Positions 1 to 9,100 of a DNA stretch of 64,000 nt are shown here, piece by piece (within the stretch, counting starts at the first letter, position 1; the number at the start of each line of letters is the position of its first letter). This DNA comes from Paraburkholderia phosphatilytica (GTDB lineage: Bacteria; Pseudomonadota; Gammaproteobacteria; Burkholderiales; Burkholderiaceae), in contig NZ_QQOA01000013.1 in the NCBI RefSeq assembly GCF_003443895.1, positions 62,001 through 126,000 of the forward strand, in the 5' to 3' direction. Below the pieces are notes generated by a model. That model did no database searches. It was not told where the DNA came from and was given only the letters and a program-made list of their open reading frames with translations. The position numbers were made by a program, and so were the translations under genes.

Positions 1-165
1 CTCGGTGACGCTCGTACCGGCCGCGTTGACGGTCAGCGGTTTGCTCGAGTCCTGCGGCGCGAGATGCAGCCAGCCGAGGTTCACGACCACGTCGCCCGCG
101 CTCTGTGCATGTACGGCAGTGCTGGCCAGCAAGGCAGCTGCCATGGCGATGGATCGAATCTGCAT
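1..165 (-). CDS. OmpW-family outer membrane protein, N-terminal part
   Basis: This is the first 55 codons of a gene that runs off the left edge of the window. The reverse strand reads MQIRSIAMAAALLASTAVHA, a clean Sec signal peptide with an AHA-Q cleavage site at about residue 20. It is followed by QSAGDVVVNLGWLHLAPQDS, the opening of OmpW-type eight-stranded barrels, in which the first strand carries a G-W-x-H-L-x-P pattern. A strong GGAGGAG ribosome-binding site lies about 7 nt before the ATG. Family knowledge: OmpW proteins are small outer-membrane channels for hydrophobic or cationic compounds and are often stress or oxygen regulated. The OmpW call rests on the N-terminus only, because the barrel lies outside the window. 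Confidence 0.75.
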   Translation of the reverse strand, partial: MQIRSIAMAAALLASTAVHAQSAGDVVVNLGWLHLAPQDSSKPLTVNAAGTSVTE

Positions 166-384
166 TGTCCTGTCTCCTCCGTTTTTGTCGGTTTGGTTAA
201 AAAGGGTGAGGACGATTCTAATCACGCGATCATGTGGATTGTTTCGTGGTCCGTAGGTAAATGCCTCTGGGATTTGGTAAGGAATTCAGCACCCGCGATT
301 GCCGCGGATGAACGCATGCGGGCGGGCGAGGGCCGTTTCTTGTATAACGTGGTCTGATTCGATCCACTCTTTTCCAGCGGTCAT

Positions 385-996
385 ATGTCCACTCATTTCT
401 ACGACCCGCTCGAGGGTCACGGTCTTCGTCACGATCCGTTCAAGGCGATCGTCGCGCCGCGGCTGATCGGGTGGATCTCGTCGCGCGCGCCGGACGGCAC
501 ACTGAATCTCGCGCCGTACAGCTTCTTCGGCGCGTTCGCAACGTTCCCGCCGGTGATCGGCTTTTCGAGCGAAGGCTACAAGGACAGCATCCGCAATATC
601 GAGGCGACCGGCGAGTTCGCGTGGAATCTTGCGTCGAAGCCGCTCGCGGAGCAGATGAACCAGACCTCGGCGCCGGTAGCGAGCGAGGTCGACGAGTTCG
701 CGCTTTCAGGACTCACGCCCGCGCCGGGACGCAACATCGCGGCGCCGCATGTCGCGGAGTCGCCTGCGTCGCTCGAATGCAAGCTGTTGCAGGTGATCCG
801 CCTGAAGTCGCTCGACGGCAAGGAGATGGACAACTACCTGGCGCTTGGCCAGGTGGTCGGCGTGCACATTCGCAACGAGTATCTGAAGGACGGGCTCTTC
901 GATACGCACGCGGCGCAGCCGGTCATGCGCGCGGGCTATCGCGCCGACTACGCGGAGATCGGCGCGATGTTCCAGATGATCCGCCCGAGCGCGTGA
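385..996 (+). CDS. flavin reductase-like FMN-binding protein (DIM6/NTAB family)
   Basis: The product is 203 residues, a cytoplasmic flavin-reductase-like split-barrel protein. The N-terminus (Y-D-P ... P-R-L-I-G-W-I-S-S-R, then L-N-L-A-P-Y-S-F-F, residues about 6-50) is the typical FMN-binding start of this family. The middle carries P-P-V-I-G-F-S and K-D-S-I-R-N-I. Family members reduce free flavin with NAD(P)H or bind FMN as stand-alone oxidoreductases; the substrate cannot be read from sequence. The gene stands alone and converges on copA with a 24-nt gap. A TATAAC -10-like hexamer at 343-348 would give a short leader. The ribosome-binding site is weak (AGCGG), so the start rests mainly on the conserved N-terminus. 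Confidence 0.85.
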   Translation: MSTHFYDPLEGHGLRHDPFKAIVAPRLIGWISSRAPDGTLNLAPYSFFGAFATFPPVIGFSSEGYKDSIRNIEATGEFAWNLASKPLAEQMNQTSAPVASEVDEFALSGLTPAPGRNIAAPHVAESPASLECKLLQVIRLKSLDGKEMDNYLALGQVVGVHIRNEYLKDGLFDTHAAQPVMRAGYRADYAEIGAMFQMIRPSA

Positions 997-1020
997 GGCT
1001 ATCTCGCGATGGCGGTGCGT

Positions 1021-3672
1021 TTAGCCGCGCGCGCCGTGCCACGTTCTCAGCAGCAACGCATTCGTCACGACGCTCACGCTCGAAAACGCCATCGCCGCGC
1101 CGGCGAGCATCGGATTGAGCAGACCGAACGCCGCGAGCGGAATCCCGATCAGGTTGTAGACGAACGCCCAGAACAGGTTCTGGCGGATCTTGCGCCACGT
1201 GCGGCGCGAAATGTCGATCGCGTCCGCGACGAGCGACGGGTCGCCGCGCATCAGCGTGACGCCGGCGGCGTGCATCGCGACGTCGGTGCCCGTCGACATC
1301 GCGATGCCGAGATCGGCCGCGGCGAGCGCGGGCGCATCGTTGATGCCGTCGCCGACCATCGCGACGATGTCGCCCGTGCGGATCTTGAGGTCGCGCAGGA
1401 TGCGGGCTTTGTCGTCGGGCAGCGCCGCTGCGTGATATTCGTCGATGCCGAGTGCTGCCGCGACGCTTGCGGCGCTGCCCGCGTTGTCGCCGGTCAGCAG
1501 TACGCTGCGCACGCCGATGCGGCGAAGCTGCGCGATCGCATCGCGGGCGGATGGCTTGACCGTGTCGCCGAAGGCCAGCAGCGCCAGCACCGCAGGCGCG
1601 TGATCGACGCGCATCAGCCACGACACCGTGTTGCCTTGCCGCTCGAGTTCGCGCGCTCGCGTCGTGAGCGCGGCGGGTAACGCGATGCCGAGTTCGTCGA
1701 GCCATCGGCTGCTGCCGACCGCGAAGCGCGCGCCGTCGATGTCGGCTTCGATGCCGCGGCCGGGCACGGCACGCGCGGCGCTGGCGGTGACGGTTGACGC
1801 GCGTGCCGTGGCGGTTGTGCCGGCGCTGGAAGCGACCGTGGCCTCTTCTTCCGATGCATCGCCACGGTCCTCCGCTTCACGAGCATCGACGAACGCCAGC
1901 AATGCATGCGCAAGCGGATGCTCGCTATGCCGCTGCACCGCGGCCGAGAGCCCGAGCGCCTTCGCGCGATCGACACCCTCGGCGGCTTCGAACGCAGTCA
2001 GCGACGGCTTGCCGAGCGTCAGCGTGCCGGTCTTGTCGAACGCGATCACGGTCACGCGGTGCGCGAGTTCCAGCGCTTCCGCGTCCTTGATCAGCACGCC
2101 GCGCCGCGCGGCCGCGCAGGTGCCGGCCATGATCGCGGCCGGCGTCGCGAGGCCGAGCGCGCACGGACACGCGATGACGAGCACCGCGACCGCGTTGAGG
2201 ATCGCCGTCTCGCCATGAGCGCCCGCCAGCAGCCAGCCGATGAGCGTCAGCGCCGCGATCACGAGGATCGCCGGCACGAAGATCGCGCTGACGCGGTCGA
2301 CGAGACGCTGGATCGGCGCCTTCTCCGCCTGCGCGCTTTCGACGAGCCGGATGATCCGCGCGAGCGTCGTTTCCGCGCCGGTCGCGCGGACGGTCACCGC
2401 GATCGCGCCTTCGCCGTTGATCGCACCGGCCGTTACGCGCTCGCCGGGCTGCTTCGGCACCGGCAGGCTTTCGCCGGTGATCAGCGATTCGTCGACGTGC
2501 GAGCGTCCTTCGAGCACGTCGCCGTCCGCCGGAATCCGCTCGCCCGGTCGCACCACGACCACCATGCCGACGCGGACCTGCGCGAGCGGCACGTCGCGCT
2601 CTTCGGCGGCCGCACCGGTGCCGGTGCGGATGCGCGCGCGTTCCGGCCGCAGCGCGTTGAGCGCGCGGATCGCGTCGGTGGTTTGCCGCTTCGCGCGCGC
2701 TTCGAGCCATTTGCCGAAGCGCACGAGCGTGATCACGACCGCCGAGGCCTCGAAGTAGAGCGCGCCGGTGTCGCCGGGATGCGCGATGAGCTGGTACACG
2801 CTCACCCCGTACGCCGCCGACGTGCCGAGCGCGACCAGCAGGTCCATGTTGCCGGCGCCGGCGCGGACCGCGCGCCAGGCGGCGCGGTAGAAGCGCGCGC
2901 CGAACACGAACTGCACCACGCTGGCCAGCGCGAGCTGGAGCACGGCTGGCAGGATCGCGCCGCCTGGATGGGCGCCCGCGCCGAGCCAGTCGCCGATCAT
3001 CGGCATCAGCAGCGGCACCGTCAGCACCGCCGACGCGACCACTGCGAGCCATTCGCGGCGCGCGATCTCGTCGGGGGAGCGCGAGGCGCTTTTTGGGTGT
3101 ACGGCGGCTTCCGCTTCGGCTTCGTTTTCAGCTGTCGGCACCGACGGCCCCACGTGTGACAGCAGCGTCGCGTCGTAGCCGGCCTTCTGCACGGCGTCGA
3201 GCAACTGCGCGGTCTGCGTCGCGGCGGCGAAGCGCACGCTGGCTTTTTCCGTCGCGAGATTGACCGACGCATGGTTGACGCCCGGCACTTTGGCGAGCGC
3301 CTTTTCGACGCGTGACGCGCACGACGCGCAGCTCATGCCGCCGATCGCGAGTTCGGCGGTGTCGTCGGAGGCGGATTCGGCGGGCTCGGGCGCGGCTGGG
3401 GGCGGCGCAACGACCTGCGCGTCATAGCCGGCGTGGCGAACCGCCGCGGCGAGCGTTCCGGCGTCGATGGGCGTGGCGGTGCCGACGGTGGCGCGTTCGG
3501 TCGCCAGATTGACGGACGCGCGGACGACGCCCGGCACTTTCGCGAGCGCCTTTTCGACGCGCGACGCGCACGACGCGCAGCTCATCCCGCCGATTTCGAG
3601 TTCGGCGGTGTGGCGCGGCGAATCAGGTGTGGCGCCGTCTTGCGGGCGTTGGGGAGCGGAGAGATCGGTCAT
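1021..3672 (-). CDS. copA: copper-exporting P1B-type ATPase CopA with two N-terminal HMA domains
   Basis: This inner-membrane pump (883 aa) exports Cu(I) from the cytoplasm using ATP. Two heavy-metal-associated domains at the N-terminus each carry GGMSCASC (metal-binding Cys near residues 32/35 and 115/118). The P-type core shows TGES (actuator), the intramembrane CPC motif in [18 protein letters not shown], the phosphorylated Asp in DKTGTLT, the SEHPLA nucleotide-binding motif and [10 protein letters not shown]. The last membrane segments contain YN and MAFSS, the metal-site pattern of copper (CopA-type) pumps. I place the start at 3672 (MTDLSAP) rather than the in-frame ATG at 3696, because the predicted transcription start lies near 3708. 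Neither start has a good ribosome-binding site. The gene sits alone behind a CueR-type promoter, and no cueR is in the window. The two HMA modules are nearly identical at DNA level. Confidence 0.95.
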   Translation of the reverse strand: MTDLSAPQRPQDGATPDSPRHTAELEIGGMSCASCASRVEKALAKVPGVVRASVNLATERATVGTATPIDAGTLAAAVRHAGYDAQVVAPPPAAPEPAESASDDTAELAIGGMSCASCASRVEKALAKVPGVNHASVNLATEKASVRFAAATQTAQLLDAVQKAGYDATLLSHVGPSVPTAENEAEAEAAVHPKSASRSPDEIARREWLAVVASAVLTVPLLMPMIGDWLGAGAHPGGAILPAVLQLALASVVQFVFGARFYRAAWRAVRAGAGNMDLLVALGTSAAYGVSVYQLIAHPGDTGALYFEASAVVITLVRFGKWLEARAKRQTTDAIRALNALRPERARIRTGTGAAAEERDVPLAQVRVGMVVVVRPGERIPADGDVLEGRSHVDESLITGESLPVPKQPGERVTAGAINGEGAIAVTVRATGAETTLARIIRLVESAQAEKAPIQRLVDRVSAIFVPAILVIAALTLIGWLLAGAHGETAILNAVAVLVIACPCALGLATPAAIMAGTCAAARRGVLIKDAEALELAHRVTVIAFDKTGTLTLGKPSLTAFEAAEGVDRAKALGLSAAVQRHSEHPLAHALLAFVDAREAEDRGDASEEEATVASSAGTTATARASTVTASAARAVPGRGIEADIDGARFAVGSSRWLDELGIALPAALTTRARELERQGNTVSWLMRVDHAPAVLALLAFGDTVKPSARDAIAQLRRIGVRSVLLTGDNAGSAASVAAALGIDEYHAAALPDDKARILRDLKIRTGDIVAMVGDGINDAPALAAADLGIAMSTGTDVAMHAAGVTLMRGDPSLVADAIDISRRTWRKIRQNLFWAFVYNLIGIPLAAFGLLNPMLAGAAMAFSSVSVVTNALLLRTWHGARG

Positions 3673-3714
3673 GGTGATCAGAGCTTGACGCAGCATCGTG
3701 CTGCCGATGAAAGC

Positions 3715-3745
3715 AGTATCGACGTTCCCATCATGGGAAGGTCAA
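3715..3745 (-). promoter_or_regulatory. CueR/MerR-type promoter-operator of copA
   Basis: Read on the minus strand, TTGACC (-35, complement of 3740-3745) and GATACT (-10, complement of 3715-3720) are separated by 19 bp. That over-long spacer is the hallmark of promoters remodelled by MerR-family activators. The spacer is filled by a nearly perfect 21-bp dyad at 3722-3742, ACCTTCCCATGATGGGAACG plus a final T, with a single mismatched pair. This matches what I recall of CueR boxes (ACCTTCC...GGAAGGT). The copA ATG lies about 36 nt after the predicted start site. Copper-responsive activation of copA is therefore expected. Confidence 0.8.
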
Positions 3746-3775
3746 GCTCCGATCGCCCATCGCGGGCAAAGCGGG

Positions 3776-4417
3776 TCAGAAGGACGGCGGCGCGTCGAAC
3801 ATCGCCTGCGCGACGTCGCGCTGGCTTTCGTGCTCGCGCGATTGCAGCGTGGTTGCGGCGCCGCGGCGGTCTTCGGCGGCCTTGTTCTGGCCCAGCTTCC
3901 ACTTGCCGGTCAGGCGCTCGACGGGAATTTCGATGCCGACGATCGCCGCCAGCATCTGCGAGATGAAGTCCGCGGGTGCGTCGCCCATTTTCCACGGCGT
4001 CGCTTCGCCGGCTTCCATCTTGCGCGTGAGCCGCGCAACGAGGCCACGCACGAAAGGTTCACCGTCGCGCACGATGATGTTGCCGTGGGCGTGCACGACC
4101 ATGTAGTTGTAGGTCGGCACCTGACGGTGCGCGTCGTGCTTGCTCGGATACCAGGACGGCGAGATGTACGCCGAGGGCCCCTGGAAGATCACCAGCGCCT
4201 CCGCGCGATCCGCGGCCTCCTGCCAGACCGGGTTGCTTCGCGCGACGTGCGCGCGCAGCGTGCCGTGCGGTCCCTGCGCCGGGTCGAACTCGAACGGAAT
4301 GTGATTCGCGTCGAGGCCGTTCGGACCCATCGTGACGAGCGCGCCGAGCGGATGGTCGGCGATCAGACGGTGCAGCACTTCCGTGCGCTCTTCGGCGAAA
4401 TGGGCGGGGATGTACAT
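3776..4417 (-). CDS. PaiB-like FMN-binding negative transcriptional regulator
   Basis: The product is 213 residues. The N-terminus MYIPAHF, the H-P-L-G-A-L-V-T segment, H-I-P-F-E and the motif P-S-A-Y-I-S-P-S-W-Y-P-S-K (residues about 85-98), followed by V-P-T-Y-N-Y, are diagnostic of the PaiB/FMN-binding family. The fold is a split barrel that binds FMN. In Bacillus, PaiB was described with PaiA as a repressor of sporulation and protease genes; whether proteobacterial members regulate transcription or are flavin enzymes is unsettled. The ATG at 4417 has a GGAG site 6 nt upstream. The open frame continues 38 codons further up to 4531, but that part is low-complexity and lacks family similarity. 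The gene lies divergent from the DUF1254 lipoprotein. Confidence 0.85.
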   Translation of the reverse strand: MYIPAHFAEERTEVLHRLIADHPLGALVTMGPNGLDANHIPFEFDPAQGPHGTLRAHVARSNPVWQEAADRAEALVIFQGPSAYISPSWYPSKHDAHRQVPTYNYMVVHAHGNIIVRDGEPFVRGLVARLTRKMEAGEATPWKMGDAPADFISQMLAAIVGIEIPVERLTGKWKLGQNKAAEDRRGAATTLQSREHESQRDVAQAMFDAPPSF

Positions 4418-4678
4418 GGGTGCTCCGGGTGGCGGGCGAGAGTCGGATCCAGTCTGCTGGCACGGCCGGGGCGTTGCTTGCGGACGCGCTCCGCGGGAGC
4501 GCTTTGCGACAAACACTGTCAAAGGACGCATCCCGCTCTTGCCTGGCCGTCAAGGATACGCTACAACCCGTTTTCGGGATCAGAAAGATCTGCTGAGCAT
4601 TCGACGTGTATCCGTGTCGCGTAGCGCTCCGGCTTTCGAAACCGATTCCCATCGATTGCATGTTCGCTCGCCCTACGA

Positions 4679-6085
4679 ATGATAAAAAATCGTCGAGACC
4701 CGTTTTCGCTTCAACGCACCTGCGTGTCGATCGCGGGCTTCGCATTGCTGGCAGCGTGTTCCACGCCGCCCAAGCTGGAGCCGCAACCGACCGGCTGGAT
4801 CAAGGATGAAGTCGCCGACTCGTACGTGTTTGGCTACCCGCTCGTGGTGATGGACGCCGCGCGCGTTCAGGCGACGGGCACGGGTCCGGGGCAGGCGCCG
4901 GCCAATACGCTGCACAACGGCGCCGAGCTGCCGCCGCCCGGTACGGCGAATCCGCCGCAGCCGAACGTCGACACGGTGATGTCGACCGCGTGGCTCGATC
5001 TTTCCGCCGAGCCGGTGATCCTGTCGCTGCCGGATTCGCGCGGGCGCTACCTCGATGCGCGCGTGCTCGACATGTGGACGAACGTGGTCTGGTCGACCGG
5101 CCTCGATGGCGGCGGCCGCTATCCGGGCGTGCGCCGTCAGACCGTCGCGTTCGTCGGGCCGGGCTGGAAGGGCAATCTGCCCGATGGCGCGAAGCGCATC
5201 GACGCGCCGGGCCGCTATCTGTGGGTGGCGGTGCGGATCCAGTCGAACGGCGGGCACGATCTCGCGCAGGTGCGCAGGCTGCAACGCGGGATCCATCTCG
5301 AACCGCTGTCGAGCTATACCGACGACGAACCGACGGAACCCGTGGAAGGCGGTCCGGCCGATCTCGGGGCATCGGGCAGCGTGAGTTCGCAGGTCGCCGC
5401 GCTCGATCCGACTGCGTTCTTCAGCCGCCTCGCCGATGCGCTGCCGGACAATCCGCCGTCGCCGGCCGACCCGCATGCGCTGAAGATCCTGTCGGACCTC
5501 GGCGTGAAGCCGGGCGCGGCCGCCGCGCTGCCGACCAACGCCAGCGATGCCGTCGCCGCCGGATATGCCGACGGCCGCACGCGGGTCGCCGCGCCGCCGT
5601 CGAACCTGCTCGGCGCGAACGGCTGGACGTGGATCGCGGACGGCGCGGGCAACTACGGTCAGGACTACGCGCTGCGTTCGTATGCGGCGAGCACCGAACG
5701 CGGCCTCGGTACGCGCGACGACGAAGTGCGCGCCACCGCCACGCAGGATTCCGCGGGCGCGGCGCTGAACGGCGACAAGCGCTACGTGATCCATTTCACG
5801 GCGCGTCAGCTGCCGCCGGTACGGGGCTTCTGGTCGATCACCGCGTACACGAAAGACGGCGCGCTGGCGGACGAAGGCAAGGCGGTACGGCAGGCGGTCG
5901 GCGACCGCGGCGGCTTGCGGCGCAATCGCGATGGTTCCGTCGACGTGACGGTGTCGTCCGCCCGGCGCGGCGCGAACTGGCTGCAGGCGCCGCAGGGCGA
6001 CTTCGTGCTGGTGATGCGGCTCTATGCGCCGAAGCCGCAGGCAACCGACGGCTCGTGGGCGCCGCCCGCGGTGACGCGGCAGTGA
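4679..6085 (+). CDS. DUF1254/DUF1214 domain lipoprotein
   Basis: The product is 468 residues, a predicted lipoprotein: a signal sequence ending in a lipobox (L-L-A-A-C, Cys27) followed by S-T-P-P. The DUF1254 part (about residues 43-200) includes A-D-S-Y-V-F-G-Y-P-L-V-V-M and V-D-T-V-M-S-T-A-W-L-D. The C-terminal DUF1214 part (about 330-450) includes F-W-S-I-T-A-Y and the closing N-W-L-Q-A-P-Q-G-D-F-V-L-V-M-R-L-Y-x-P. These twin domains occur together in many bacterial envelope proteins; no enzymatic activity is firmly established to my knowledge. No ribosome-binding site is evident before this ATG, but the lipobox depends on this start. It is followed after 79 nt by the large DUF748 gene, also an envelope protein, so the two may be co-transcribed. 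Confidence 0.85.
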   Translation: MIKNRRDPFSLQRTCVSIAGFALLAACSTPPKLEPQPTGWIKDEVADSYVFGYPLVVMDAARVQATGTGPGQAPANTLHNGAELPPPGTANPPQPNVDTVMSTAWLDLSAEPVILSLPDSRGRYLDARVLDMWTNVVWSTGLDGGGRYPGVRRQTVAFVGPGWKGNLPDGAKRIDAPGRYLWVAVRIQSNGGHDLAQVRRLQRGIHLEPLSSYTDDEPTEPVEGGPADLGASGSVSSQVAALDPTAFFSRLADALPDNPPSPADPHALKILSDLGVKPGAAAALPTNASDAVAAGYADGRTRVAAPPSNLLGANGWTWIADGAGNYGQDYALRSYAASTERGLGTRDDEVRATATQDSAGAALNGDKRYVIHFTARQLPPVRGFWSITAYTKDGALADEGKAVRQAVGDRGGLRRNRDGSVDVTVSSARRGANWLQAPQGDFVLVMRLYAPKPQATDGSWAPPAVTRQ

Positions 6086-6164
6086 GCCTGGCGACATATA
6101 CTTCTTTGCGCAGTCCGAGATTCCCACTCGCGGCGGATCGCCGCCGCGCCAACGGCGACCGAGC

Positions 6165-9100
6165 ATGGCAAGTCTCGACAAAGCTCCATTCAGTGCTTCT
6201 CTCCGGGCGGTCCGCGGCGTAGCCAGCGCCCGCTGGACCCGCCGGCTCGTCATCGGTCTGCTGGTGTTTCTCGTGGTGGTCGGCCTGCTGGGCTTTTTCG
6301 CAGCGCCGCCGCTGATCCGTCACATCGCCCAGCAACAGCTGAGCCGGCAGCTCGACCGGCCATCGACCATTGGCCGCATCGCGCTCAATCCGTACACGCT
6401 CGCCTTCGAGGCCGACCGCGTGCATATCGGCGAGCGCGGCGGCGACGGCAATTTCGTCGACATCTCGCGCATCATCGTGCAAACGTCGTGGACGTCGCTG
6501 CTCCACCTCGCGCCGATCGTCGATGAGGTGAAGATCGACTCGCCACGCTTCCACATCATTCGCTACGATGCGCAGCGCTTTAACTTCTCCGATCTGATCG
6601 AGAAGTTCTCCAGGCCGTCGCCGGAACCGTCCAGCAAGCCGACGCAGTTTTCCATTTCGAACATCCACCTCGAAAACGGCCGGATCGAGTTCGACGACCG
6701 GCTGCTGAAGGTCCAGCACGTCATCGATCAATGGAGCCTCGGCATTCCGTTCATCGCAACGCTGCCGTCGAAAACCGACATCTTCGTGCAGCCGATGCTG
6801 CGCGCGCGCATTGACGGCGAGCCGCTCGCGATCGACGGCAAGACCAAGCCGTTCGCGACGTCGCGCGAATCGGACGTCACGCTGCGCTTCGACAATTTCG
6901 ACGTGCCGCGCCTCCTGTCGTACTCGCCCGCGAAGCTGCCGGTGACGGTGCGGGCGGGCACGCTGTCGATGGATCTGCGGCTCAACTTCATCATGGCCGA
7001 CGACAAGCCGACGCTGCGCGTGAGCGGTACGACCGATCTCACGCATCTCGACGTCGTCGACCAGAACCAGGCGCCGCTGCTGCAGGCGAACGCGGTGCAC
7101 GTCGCGGCGGGCATGCTCGAGCCGCTGCAGAGCGTCTATCACTTCGACGACATCCGCATCGACGCGCCGAGCGTGCATCTCGCGCGCGATAAATCCGGCA
7201 CGCTGAATCTGGAGCGGACCTTCGCGCCGGCTCCGGCTGCGGCTTCTGCTGCGGCGCAGCCTGCATCCGGCGTGGCGGCCTCGACAGCGAGTGCCGCGTC
7301 TGCGGCGAGCGCGCCCGCGGCGGCATCGGACGCCGCGGCGGCCGCGCAGAAGGCGCCGCCGCTCGACCTCTCCATCAAGCATTTCGCGCTCAACGGCGGC
7401 ACCGTCGAGATGGTCGACCAGACGCCGGCCACGCCGGTGACCGTCGGGCTCGAGCACATCGGCGTCACGCTCACCGACCTGTCCACGCTCGCGAAAACGC
7501 CCGCGCACTACACGCTGAACACGGGCTTTCGCGATTCGCCGGGCTCGCTCGGCGTGACCGGCTCGCTTGGCTACGCGTCGAAAACCGCCGACGCGACGAT
7601 CGATCTCGACAGCCTGCATCTGCCGCCGCTGCAGCCTTACCTGAATACGGCGACGGCCGCGCGCGTGATGGATGGCGCCGTCGGTGGCCATGTGGTCGTC
7701 AATGCGGACTGGGGCAAGTCGCCGGCCGCGGTGCAGGTGGGCGACAGCACGGTGAACCTGAAGTCGCTGAAGGTGGCGCTGCCGAATGCGTCCACGCCGG
7801 CCGTCACGCTCGCGGACGGCAGCGTGCACGTGAAGCAGGTGGATCTGGCGGCGCGCACCGCGCAGATCGACGCGGTGGACCTGACGGGGCTCGGCATCGA
7901 CGCGCAGCGCCTGAGGGACGGCAGCATCGATCTGACCGCGCTCGCTGGGCCGCACGAAGCCGCGCAGCAGCGCACGGCGGTGCGCCACGTGCAGACGGCA
8001 GAGGCCGCGGGGCCGGCGTGGCACTACCGGATCGACGAGCTGAACCTGAAGGACGCGAGCGCGAACTTCACCGACAACACGACGCCGCGTCCGGTCAAGC
8101 TCGCGATCGCGCCGCTGCAGCTGAAAGTGCAGCAGATCAGCGACGATATGAGCCACCCGCTGCCGATCGACCTGCAGGCGACGCTGAACCGCAAGGGCAC
8201 GCTCGGCGTGACGGGCGACGTGACCGCATCGCCGCTCAAGCTCGGGCTGAAGCTGAACGCGAACCGGCTCGACGCCGCGGCGTTCGAGCCGTACTTCGGC
8301 AGCAAGCTCAACGCGACCGTCGCGAGCGCGCTGCTCAACCTGAACGGCGACGTCGCGCTGAGCCAGCCACCGAAGGCGTCCGCGCCGAGCGTGTCGTATC
8401 GCGGCGATGTGGCGCTCGTCGACGTGCGGATGCTCGACAAGGCCACCTCCGACCCGTTTGCCGGCTGGCGTTCGCTCGCGCTGTCGAACCTGAAGGCGAC
8501 CTACGACGCGCACGGCACCGACGTCGATGCGGCGCGCGTTACGTTCGCGGGCTTTTACGGGCGCGTGCTGCTCAATCCGCAAGGCAAGCTGAACCTGAGC
8601 GACGTGGTTGCGCATGAGAGCGGCTCGCCGCAGTCGCTGACGCGCGACAAGAACGCGAAGGGCGGCCGCGAGCCGATTCCGCTGTCGCCGCAACCGGCGT
8701 CCGAAGCGAGCGCCGAAACGGCGGTGTCGCCGCCGGTGGCGGCATCGTCCGCGGCGACGGTGGCGACGGCCGCCGCGGCTTCGGCGGCTTCGGCGGCGGG
8801 CGCGTCGAAACCCGGCCCGACGGTCACCGCCGCTACGCCGCCGCAAAGCCCGGTGCGCCTGCACTTCGGCCAGCTGCTGCTCGAAGACGGCCGCGTGAAC
8901 TACACCGACGACTTCATCAAGCCGAACTTCACCGCGAACCTGGTCAGCATCCAGGGCAAGGTGGGCGCATTCGGCACGCAATCGACGACGCCCGCGCCGG
9001 TCGACATCGCCGCGAAGCTGGCCGCGAACGGTCCGATCTCGATCCGCGGCACGGTCAATCCGCTGATCGCCAAGCCGGCGCTCGATCTGACCGCGAGCGC

